Shown piece by piece: positions 24,453 to 35,900 of a DNA stretch of 64,000 nt. The first letter of the stretch is position 1; each line of letters opens with the position of its first letter. Origin of the DNA: Aldrovandia affinis (Eukaryota; Chordata; Actinopteri; Notacanthiformes; Halosauridae); assembly GCA_029706075.1 (NCBI GenBank), contig JAINUG010000007.1, forward strand, positions 7,441,501 to 7,505,500, in the 5' to 3' direction. A program made the translations under genes and the position numbers. The notes under the pieces were generated by a model. The model saw only the letters and a list, made by a program, of their open reading frames with translations. It was not told where the DNA came from and searched no databases.

Positions 24453-25164
24453 ACTCGTTTGTTTTAAACCATCTAAAAAAAAGAAATCAATGTATTAACA
24501 TTACTACAAAGTGCTCAAAGTTAATTATCTGCAATCTCACCTTGTTTCGCCTTCAAAAGCATTGCCTGTAGGTTTGATTGTTCCATTACATATTCCTGTA
24601 TAAATGTTGGCTATATTTTATGTATTTAGTGTGTACATCATTTGTATTAGCCAGTTTTACATTCGCTAGCGCAATGCTAACTCGTTCCCCATAGAAAGCC
24701 TATGTAATTTAGCCTAGCGCGTTTGCTAGCTCATAGCTGTTAGCAATAGGCTACTTACTAGCAGCTCTTCAGTTGATCTGTGTTTTATAAAAGTGTTTAA
24801 AGCTTACTTTAATACTTACCTAGAGTGGGTACAGTAGCATGTATTTGTGAATTAGTCATGCAGTGTGCGTTTCTAAGAGAAAAGGAACACGAGTATATGT
24901 GTTTTAAATTAATCTTTATTTGTGAATTAGCAATACAGTGTGTATTTCGAAGCTAAAAGAAACACAAGCATATGTGAATGCAGTGTGTATTTCTTTCTTT
25001 CTTTTACCCTCCTCAGTTTTACTCCAACCCAATACATCCAATTGTATTGTTTCTTTGACATCATGCAAGTGTGGCATTATTAAACACCGGAGCTTGGACG
25101 CTACATCCTGACTCACATCTTGTTATTGAAAGGAGTTTGGCTGGCTGTCTAACTGCGTGTTAAA
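24453..25164. other. Intergenic, nothing recognised
   Basis: AT-rich sequence with a near-duplicated phrase (TTTGTGAATTAG with CAGTGTG and GTATTTC, at about 24843 and 24918). No gene seen. Confidence 0.35.
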
Positions 25165-25543
25165 GTTATGAGGATAGACTTAAGGCACTCAATCTATTTA
25201 AGCTTAGCAAACGGAGACTTAGGAGGGATTTGATTGAGGTTTAAAAAGGGATTAACTAAGTGAACTACCAAAGATTTTTTAAGATAAGTTCGGTTAGCAG
25301 AACAAGAGGCCACAGTTGGAAATGAGTTAAAGCTAATTCCGCATGGATATTAGGACATTTTTCTTTACACAGAGTTGTCAATGCCTGGAACAGCTTGCCA
25401 GGTGAGGTAGTAGAGGCAGAAACACTTGGGCTATTTAAGCCTAGACTAGATGCAGTACTAGATACTCCTTATATTAGGACATGATGAGCCTAGATGGGCT
25501 GAATGGCCCGTTCTCATCATTATGCAGTCTTATGTTCTTATGT
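25165..25543 (+). mobile_element. CR1-like LINE, 3' end only
   Basis: Corresponds to the C-terminal domain and tail of the family at 10285-12210: LRRDLIEV-like codons, [23 protein letters not shown]-like codons, then the 3' tail GGGCTGAATGGCCCGTTCTC followed by TTATGTTCTTATGT. Carries many substitutions and frameshifts. Confidence 0.75.
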
Positions 25544-26099
25544 AATGAGTTTTTCCATAATGAGATTAAATTGTTCCAAATGTATTTAAGGACTTGCACT
25601 TATGTAAATTTGGTGATACTTTGACCGGAAATTTGGTTGTTCAAATCTATTCTCATCATTCACTTCAGAACATGTGTAATACACTACTAATATGTGTAAT
25701 ATCCTGCTTGACAAGATAGTGCTCCTAAGATTTAGACACATTTCTCCAGATTACTTCTATTTGCAATTTCTAGATACTTCTATTTAGGAAAAGTATGTGT
25801 ACATCTGCGTTTATGCTTTCGGCTACATGTCATTATCTTTACAATTTCAAAATCAACCATCTATACATGGGTGGGTAGTTGTACTCTGCCAGTTGAGCAA
25901 TTTGGCAGGTCAATATGATGTTCCTATATTTAAAACTTAATCTCGAAAGGGAGTGTACACAGTCATTTCCGTGTTTCCCTTGCCTCAAGCAATAGTTAAT
26001 TGCAAAATCATTGTATATAATATCTATGAAAAAATGATTTGGTATAGATGACTACCACAATAAACATATTAAGTAAGAACATGAACAATGATTTTTGTC

Positions 26100-26818
26100 T
26101 TCTTTAAAATAACATTTTATTGGACCATTCTAAATACAGTACCAACATAACAGAGGATGGTCTTTAAGGCAGATATAGTACTTTTTTGCAAGTAATGCTT
26201 GTTGGCTTTTTGTAAAAGGTTCCATCTTCAAATGTGCACTAAACAGTAATGTGCCATTCCAATGAAAATCAGACAAATAAAAGGTAAATTTGAAGAAAAT
26301 GTAAAAAAACCCCAAAAAAACAGCATTATGACTCAACTTTCTAAGCAATGCTATACTTGTATGTATGTGTATACATGCATGCCATCTCATATAAAACATT
26401 CACTTATTAAGACTGAAAATATTTGATTGAATTTGTATGTAATTGTTCCCTTATCTGTCTCAAAAACAAATTGCTTAGGAAAATAGATCTATATATAAAA
26501 CTTACTTGAACTTATTACATAATTGACACGGGGCATTCAAAATTAACAACAAAATTAACGTCTACATTTTTCCCTATACATACTCGTCATAATGGTTTGT
26601 GCAAATAAAATAAAAAATAAATCACTCCGCACTTCAAATGTTCTACTTTTTTTTTGGTGGGTTGTTGTTAATAGAAAAAAACACTTTTCACAAAAAAAAT
26701 TCATACAAAGTAAAACATGCATTTGAGCTCAGAACCACAGGAGGGTCAGCTCTCCCTGAGTGGGGCTGTGAACAGGTCAGACCGTGTGAAAGGTGTCGCC
26801 CGTGCGTTTTTCACCGGG
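26100..26818 (-). terminator. zdhhc13 3' UTR with poly(A) signal
   Basis: Minus-strand sequence after the zdhhc13 stop. TTTATT at 26116-26121 (AATAAA on the minus strand) is a reasonable poly(A) signal, giving a 3' UTR of about 0.7 kb. No other gene is seen between this and the LINE tail at 25543. Confidence 0.5.
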
Positions 26819-26846
26819 TCAGACCGTGTGAAAGGTGTCGCCCGTG
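26775..26846. repeat. 42-bp period duplication across the zdhhc13 stop codon
   Basis: The 30-base phrase beginning GGTCAGACCGTGTGAAAGGT occurs at 26775-26804 and 26817-26846. The second copy covers the last codons and stop of zdhhc13; the first lies in its 3' UTR, so the end of the coding sequence has been tandemly copied. Confidence 0.85.
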
Positions 26847-26957
26847 GGGTGGTTGAGGACAGCAGAGTACTGCTGAGTCCAGTCCACAATGGCAGGCTTG
26901 AAAAGGCCGCAGCACCGCAGCTGGAAGAAGTTCACCGTGTTCTGGACCAAACCCAAA
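26819..26957 (-). CDS. zdhhc13: zdhhc13 last exon
   Basis: 139 bases to the TGA at 26819-26821; [20 protein letters not shown] then [10 protein letters not shown] and a short tail ending FHTV. NPYN-x-G-x-x-xN and CCGLFKP-VDWT match the conserved C-terminal signature of the HIP14 pair. Acceptor CTTCTGGCAG. Confidence 0.93.
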
Positions 26958-29900
26958 CTGCCAGAAGGGGGAAGGGGACAATGAGAGGAAACAAACTGAT
27001 AAAAACACTGCCCATTGAAAAAGTCACGGTAGAGCTGCCACACTTCCTGTTGGACATATTTGATGTGGTTACTAGGTAGATTAGAGTGATGTGAGAATGG
27101 GGTTTTATGAACCCCAAAACTAGTTACAACAAATTACTTGGACAACTTGATGTGGATATTCTACCAAGCTCCCGTGCCCCAAGTATGAAGCACTATGGCC
27201 AATGGTGCGTAGCCCTGTGGGACTCAGCTACAGTTGGCACTGGCACAGTCAAGATTCCACACCGTGTCACACCCTCCCCTGTCACCCAAACATGACTTTT
27301 TCAGATTGGCAATAGCACAAAGAGTGAAGATGAAAACATATTTGGTGGGGAAAGAAGACACCTTCCTTTTTACACCTTAATTTGAAGTGCCATAGCAGGG
27401 GTGAAAAACCATTGTGTTGCACTGATGTGAATGTAAAAGCATTGTTACGGTTCCTGGTATATTTGTGCTTGGCCCCTGTTGTTGTTGTCTGCTTTTGTCT
27501 TTCTGTGCAGGACAGTGTTTGGCCAGCAGGTGGCGGGGCTTAATTGATAGATTGGAGGACAAGTTCTATATAAGGCCGGACGGTGTAGGCGGTAGACCCT
27601 CTCCCGGTCCAGCCAAATGGACGTTGCCACTTTATTCATTAATCAACTCTATTCTTTTGTTATTAGTCTACTTGGGAAATAAATCCCTTTTTTGCATCAT
27701 AACTCGCCTGGTTTCCATTTTATTCGGTCCACCCGACCTTGGATCGTAACAGCATGAACAGACAGCTTGATATACGTATAAATGTTCAGTCAGAAATGAC
27801 AATCTTACTTGTATGGATTTTGTCTTAGTGAGGAAGACTGTGGGAATCTTCTCTTTCCCTGCAAGAGACTCATCCTCTCAGACAAAGTCAACCCATAGAC
27901 AGCAATCTGAGGAGAAAAGACAATTCAAACATTTACCTTCTTCCGATCCCAGCTCGAAGACTTAACAAAAATATAACATTAGCAGAGCATTGTAAACAGT
28001 CTCCCTTCCACGGTAGGCAATAATTCCAAAATTACATTTTAGTAAAAGTAAACACCATTTAACACAACAATAATGTATTTATTTCAATATCTCTGGCAGA
28101 GTAAAATAAATTAAATTACTAATTTAAGCATATTATGTTAGTAATAACACAGAAATTAGCACCAGCTAAGTAATACCCATAAATATCTAGCCAATTAGAA
28201 AACCTTTTCAATAGAAAGTTCAATAGCCCATAGCATATACTACATTTGTAGTGGACTGTGTGCAGTCCAGGTATAATCTTAAAGGAGGTGGAACAAATGT
28301 AGTCATATTAAATTGTGTGAATTTAAAAGCATGTCATTTTGTATAGCCTAGTACAGGGGTGCCCAATCTTATGCGAGAAGGGCCAGTGTGGGTGCAGGCT
28401 TTTGTTCTAGCCCAGCACTAAACAACTGATTAAACTAATCAAGGTCTTGATTGTAGACCATGATTGGTGAATTAGTTGGATCAGGTGTTGTAGTGCAGGG
28501 CTAGAACAAAAGCCTGCACCCACACCGGCCCTTCTCGGATAAGATTGGACACCCCTGGCCTAGTATTTTAATCGTATGTAATTTACATCCCATTAATAAT
28601 ATTACATAGTTTTAATTGTTTTTAAAAATATTTTTCTGGACTTTTTGTATGCTTATTTTAACTCTCAGGAGCCACATAAATGCAGGAAATTAGCTCTCAT
28701 AAACTAAGACATTTCTGAAGATAAACCCTTGCTTATTTTCAAGTCTTAAGGTTGGCAAGTACATGTCAGGACTCGACCTCTGTTGCATTATCCCCAATGA
28801 CAAATCCTGGGGAGTACGCATTCCTAATTTAAGTTTGTTGAAATCGTGTTTAAGTTCCATAATTTTATGCTTAAACAGATTTGAGCAGGATGTTCATTAT
28901 TATTGGCCCTAAACTCCATCCTGTTTGGGAACCCCACTTAATGATGTGCAGGGTCTATCAATAAATTTGAAAATTCCAACCAATCTCTTGACTAATTTAA
29001 TTATTTTGAATATAGTAGAATAAATCTGTGTTTAAGTTCCATAATTTTATGCTTAAACAGATTTGAGCAGGATGTTCATTATTATTGGCTTTATCTCTAA
29101 ACTCTTTTTTTATTACACAAACAAGTTTGTTGAGGGCCAGAAGGCCAAACTACAGATCATGGCCAATGGCTCCTGGCCAGGGCTGGTCTGGTCGGGTTTC
29201 AAACCTGTGCTATCAAATTTGAGAGCAAAAGTCTGGAGCCCTTTACTAAAATCTGAATTCAGTGAGTCAGTTATTTAAAAGTTCTTAAAGCCGTTATAAT
29301 GGACACAAAAAAACAACCTTTAGGGAATGTGTACTGAGCACTGCACTATAATGTGTACTGTTACATCTCATTTCAAGTCTCTTTACAATGTCACAGCAAA
29401 TCCAAACAAATGCCTGAACACAATGGCACAGCAATTTAAAAGATGATTACTCATCATTTCTACTGCGCTGCACCGTGGCAACATTTTGGTGCTACAAAAT
29501 CATGTGCTGGTGCCACCAACTGAAAAAACTTGTGGCAGTGGAGAATGTTAGTGCTGTGAGGTAATGCTTTCAGATCAACACCTACCTGATAGAGCTGCAT
29601 CAGGAGGGACACAGAGGCCCAGCACGTGTGCAAGAAAGCAATGCAAAACATGTAGAGCACCCACGGAGAGCAACCAACAAGCGCAGTCAGCACTCCCCAA
29701 GCCCCCTGCTTATGGTAGTTCAGCGAGCAGTGCTTGGACCAATCTGGAAGAAGGTAAAGCCAAGGGTTTATTTAACTTTTAAATAAAATGTGCTACAAAC
29801 CAAGACCTAACAGGAGTCCCACCTCTACAGGACTATAATGAGGTTAAGCCAGTAATGGTTTTATAAGAGGGCTCCCCAGGCATGAGAATACGCATGTCAG

Positions 29901-32900
29901 GATGCGGGGGGCGGGAGTTTGACAAGTTTGGCCACCACAGGTTACTGATCAATGACAGAGTGACTCCCACATGGGATAGCGGCAAATTAGCAACTTTGAT
30001 CTTCAGTTTAAAATGTAAACCAAACCACCGAATACTGCTCAGAATGGTGGGATCACTTTGATGCTACTAATAGTAGCATGTCGTTAGGTACTGAGATGTT
30101 GCGTTTCAAACCTGCCAACCTGAGCTCAAGCTTTCTTTCTTGAAATACAATGTAACATCGTTTAAGGGTGAGTGGCTTCACAAACTGCATGTTTAGCAAA
30201 AATGAGCAAGCCAGGACAATTTTTTAAAATTCAATCCACAACACAATGGCTGCATGTCACTGTTGTTTGTCCCACTGATTGAGAGACTCTCATCAAGTGA
30301 TTGAATGCTGTCATCACTTACAGTTGATACTCCCGTAGAACATCCAGGCTCCAAACAGAGTGAGGGAAAAGAGGAAAGTCACAAAGTAGCGGTGATTCCT
30401 GGCCCCTGCAAAGTGAAAAAGCCCATTGAGACATTAATATAACACTTCTGTCTATGGCACAGTTCATAGGCTAAACCAGCGGTGATGTGTGAACGCATGT
30501 GCAGCTCTTCATCCTGTTCACCCATATTTCATGTTGAGAGGCGTTCTGTAACTACAGCGCTAATCAAAGTGCCATTTCATACTGGGCACATACAGTCAAC
30601 AAAAATTATTCACACCATTCATAGGTATGAAAAAAGGCTGTATTAAAATAAACAGGTAATGAACTGTATGCTCAAAAATGGCACATTTATATTATTTTAT
30701 ACAATTACATTTTATAAATACAATTGCGAAGAGAAAAATATATTTTTGAACAATTCGTTTTTATTTAAAATAATGATAAATAATTTTAATTATTAGTGGT
30801 GTGAATATTTAAATATGAATTTTAAAAAACAAACACTTTCTCTGAGCAATTGTATATAATTCCATATAAAAATGATATAATTTTCACATTTCTTTGACCA
30901 CACACAACCTGTATAGTTTATTTTACACATCATTTTTGGCTCATCTTTACCAAGGCTGTGAATAATGTTGACTGACTGAGCTGACGGTGTCTTCCTTCAC
31001 ACAGTGACCTGGCCTAAAGCTGTGATGAACCACATCTAGGCTTCTCATGTTTGAGGGTGTCACATTTGAGCATGTCACGTTTGAATGTGTCATGTTTGCG
31101 CGTGTCATGTTTGAGCGTGTCACGTTTGAAGGCCGTTACTGGCCAGTCACCTATGCAGCCATTGATCCACATGGAGTGGTGGTCCTGCTTGGCAACACAG
31201 GCGTCACATGCGAAGCAATGATTGGCCCGTATCGGCTTCCGCATCTACAGAATGGCAAACAACACAAAGCAAACCTGAATCAAGACATAGCCAATCGCAA
31301 TACTTACACCCACGTGAATGAGATTATGTTATACAGTGGGGAAAATAAGTATTTCACCCCCTGCTGATTTTGTGAGTTTGCCCCCTTACAAAGAAAGGAA
31401 CGGTCTATAATTTTCATGGTAGGTTCATCTTAACAGTGAGAGACAGAATATTTTTTTTAATCCCAGAAAATCACATTATATGAATTTTAAACATTTATTT
31501 GTGTTTTATTGAGGAAAATAAGTATTTCACCCCCTACCAACCAGCAAGAATTCTGGCTCCCACAGACTGGTTATGTGACCAGGAGGCACACAGATTAGTC
31601 CTCTTACTTAATTAGTACTCCTAATTAAGTACTCGTTACCTGTATAAAAGACACCTGTCCACAGAATCAATCAATGAATCAGATTCCAACCTCTCCACAA
31701 TGGGCAAGACCAAAGAATTGTCTAAGGACATCAGGGACAAAATTGTAGACCTGCACAAGACTGGAATGGGCTACAAGACCATTGGCAAGCAGCTTGGTGA
31801 GAAGGAGTCAACTGTTGGTGCGATAATTAGAAAATGGAAGAAACACCAATTGACCATCAATCTCCCTCGGTCTGGGGCTCCATGCAAGATCTCACCTCGT
31901 GGAGTGAACCTGATCATGAGAAAGGTGAGGGAACAACCCAGAACTACACGGCTGGAGCTTGTTGATGATCTCAAGGCAGCTGGGACCACAGTCACCAAGA
32001 TGACCATTGGTAACACACTACGCCGTAATGGATTGAAATCCTGTAGTGCCCGCAAGGTCCCCCTGCTCAAGAAGACACATGTACAGGCCCGTCTGAAGTT
32101 TGCCAATGAGCACCTGGATGATTCAGAGGAGGCTTGGGAGAAAGTGCTGTGGTCAGATGAGACTAAAATCGAGCTCTTTGGCATCAACTCGACTCGCCGT
32201 GTTTGGAGGAAGAAAAAAGCTGCCTTGGACCCCAAGAACACCATCCCCACCGTCAAGCATGGCGGTGGAAACATTATGCTTTGGGGCTGTTTCTCTGCTA
32301 AGGGGACAGGACGACTTCACCGGATCGAGGGGAGGATGAATGGGGCCATGCACCAGGAAATCTTGGGTGAGAACCTCCTTCCCTCAGCCAGGACACTGAA
32401 AATGGGTCGTGGATGGGTGTTCCAGCATGACAATGACCCAAAGCATACGGCTAAGGCAACAAAGGAGTGGCTCAAGAAGAAGCACATTAAGGTCATGGAG
32501 TGGCCTAGTCAGTCTCCGGACCTTAATCCTATAGAGAATCTGTGGAGGGAGCTGAAGCTTCGAGTTGCCAAGCGACAACCTACAAACCCTAAGGATTTGG
32601 AGAGGATCTGCAAAGAGGTGCAAAGAGGAGTGGGCCAAAATCCCTCCTGGGATCTGCGGAAACTTGGTGACCAACTACAAGAAACGTCTGACCGCTGTGC
32701 TTGCCAACAAGGGTTTCTCCACCAAGTACTGAGTCATGTTTTGCTAGGGGGTGAAATACTTATTTTCCTCAATAAAACACAAATAAATGTTTAAAATTCA
32801 TATAATGTGATTTTCTGGGATTTTTTTAAATATTCTGTCTCTCACTGTTAAGATGAACCTACCATGAAAATTATAGACCGTTCCTTTCTTTGTAAGGGGG

Positions 32901-35900
32901 CAAACTCACAAAATCAGCAGGGGGTGAAATACTTATTTTCCCCACTGTATGTGATTGAGATAATGTTATATGAAAAACTACAGAAGCGCATGAGATGAAG
33001 AAGCTGATGGCACCAAGCTGATGGCACCAAGCCTCAATGTATACCTCAATGAGGTATACAGTACATCGAGGATACTCACTACCGGTAAAAGCCAGACTCA
33101 AACACAGATGTTCTATCTATTTTAAAACCCCCCATCAGATGGCAAGATTTGGAAATAAACATAATGAAAGGAAATATATTCAAATGTTATAAAACATCTT
33201 TTTTATTGAATAGTGAACCTTTTGGAATAATAAATTCCAAAAAGGCTAGGAAGAGGTTTAAATGCTGACCGGAGAGACTGTGGGGGCAACATCACTATAT
33301 TTTGTTTGATCAATCCATCAAAAGTTCAACAAGGTGGAAGGTGACCTGGTTTGGGTGTATTCATTCCAATTTAGGAGTTACCACTCACCATACAGGAGGT
33401 ACAGAAAATCCTGGGATCTAGGCAACCCGCTTCAGCCAGCAACACCACGTTCTGGGGTGAGAGTGGGGTGACAATCTCACTGGCAGGCAACAAACCACTT
33501 TATATCAAGAAGCCTCACTCTGTTCTGAGGCCATGTCCACACTAACGTGAATACATTTAAAAACTCAATTTTCGTGTTGAAATGTTTTCCACATGTGTCC
33601 ACACTAGCGTTTTCACAACGTTTTCAAAAAGTTGGCCGTCCACACAAACGCCAAACACGCTTAAATGTCTTTTATGGGCATGCGCAGGAAACCTGAGACA
33701 GCAACAGAGCAGGTTTGACAGCCTGGATCACATGACAATCATATGCCAGCATTTACAAAACCTCCATCTCCATCTTCCCCATCTATACTACAACGCGAGA
33801 CAGGCATTTTCAAATGTATCCACTTGGGAGAGCGTCTTCGAAAAGGTCAGTTTTGGTGGACAAAAACACTGTCTTAGTGTGGATGGAAGGCCAAAGCGGA
33901 GAAAAAAAGATGCGTTTAATGTATCTGCATTAGCATGGACATGGCCTCAGTTGGAGTGAGCAAGGCCAGTGATAATAAAGACAGGTACAATACCCTTTTC
34001 TTGTCCTCCTCAGTGGCTCTGATGTATCCGGGGTCTGTCACCCAGCTCCTGAAGTAGTAGTAGACCAAGACAGTGGCGTTGAGGCTAAAGATGACTTGTA
34101 CTGTAAGGCTGGGTATATGTGAGGCCGAGTTAAAAAGCTTATAGAGCAATATTACATCACTTCTCCTCTGCATTTCAGAGCATGCCTGTGCTTTTACAGA
34201 CAAACCAGACTGCCCAAACAAGTGCCTCGACAGAGCAACTTTACATGCAAATGACTGCACGTCCATCATGAATGGTACTGCAACTAGTAACAAAGAAAGA
34301 GAGGAAACATATATTATCTCTAAAAGAAATGTATGAAAATAAAAGTAATTATGACTTTTTGTTGTCCAGCCTGTCCGATAACTTGATAGCAGTTCTTTGT
34401 GCCCATGGTCCCAATAGCTGGGGTCATGAAAATCAGATCAACATCACCGCTGCCCATGATAGCCAGCTTTCATTATTTTTCTGTAAAGGGATTAATTCAC
34501 GCAGGAACTTCATTTAAAAAAAAACACTGAAAGTGGAACAACAGCACAAGGCTACAGCTGAGATCCTGTGGCTCTGTGGGAGCTGGAGAGCTTGGTGAAG
34601 GATATCAGGCAGGAACCAGAGGCACCACGTGACCAGCATCCAGAGGAGAGAGGCGATGAGGGTGGAGGCAGGGATGAATCCCTGGATGGAGGGGCCAGCC
34701 AGGTGCCTGAACATACACAAACACAAACGCACACGTGCATACGCAGACAGACCACAGTTTAACCTCATCTGCTCCTTAATGTCATTTTAATAGTGTTGAA
34801 AGATCTGGTTTGAAACAAATTTAAAAAAAAGGTCTAATGGTTATGGTTGGTTGAACTTTGGAATACGTGTCCAACACTGAAACAGCTGCTACTTACAGGC
34901 AATTGAGGCAATTATAATCTCTCCCAAACCCAAGACAGGACCATTTCTCACTATACACTAGTTACCAAAAACGATGATAAACAACTAAAACCTCACCAAC
35001 CAACACACAATAAAAATAGAAATCAATAACAGTTAATTCCTCTCAATTTCATTTTCATTCCAAATGCTTATGAATAATTGAAAATTTAACTTTAAAAAAA
35101 AAAAATTTTTTTAGATAGTATGTCTATGTTTTAATTGTATAGTGTGATTAACTCCCTTCTCAAATAAAGAAAATGTGTCTGCCAAAGTAATGCATTTGTC
35201 ACAAAGAGTCACATTTTTCTATGTGGTCTTAATTAGCTTGCAAGTCCAGCTTCTTTGTCAAACACATGAATTTATGCCCACAGGAATGCCACAGAACTGA
35301 TATACAATCTTTCCTTCATAGCCAGGTATTTTGCTCCTGCCCCACAGTGCCACCTAGTGTATCAATCTGTTACTGAAGGCAAATTCAGTCAAATCGAATT
35401 ACAGGCCTTTGAAAAGAATAAACAGCACATAACTCATGTGAAATCAGCCACATTTTAATGTATATGTATCAACATAACTTATCTCTTATCTGAACTGGAA
35501 CTACTATTTGGATTACCTGTACTAGTGTATGTATTATCTGTATCGTGGGAACAGAGCTATGACAAGCAAAAAAAAGAAGTAAAATATACAAAGCATGATC
35601 TAATCTATCAGAAGCCTTGGGAGTGAGAAATTAATATACTAGTTGCTATATGATTAATTTCAGTTAATTTCTGTGGAAAGCGCAATAAAGAGGAGTTCAG
35701 GGTTTGATAGAGAGGGTGTATGCGGTAGTGTATTAGGCCCCTCACCGGGTGACAAGGTTTACGACGGCCAGCACACAGGCCAGCAACACCCCCTTCAGCA
35801 GCCAGGACTCAGAGTGCAGGTCTGCGATCGCTCCTACCAGCCACATCACCACAGTGCTGAGCAACAGCTGCAGGTGGAGCTGCACACAGAGACACACATC

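Noticed and set aside
31050-31130. CRISPR-like or coding repeat array
   Set aside because: The units are tandem 15-mers without spacers, in an intron of a vertebrate gene; it is a minisatellite.
31771-32674. Minus-strand frames opposite the Tc1 transposase
   Set aside because: Mirror frames of the transposase without any known motif.
34514-34605. Extension of the membrane-segment exon through an open frame after FLPD
   Set aside because: The open frame continues but has no usable donor in the right phase and no similarity beyond FLPD; the AT-AC intron explains it.
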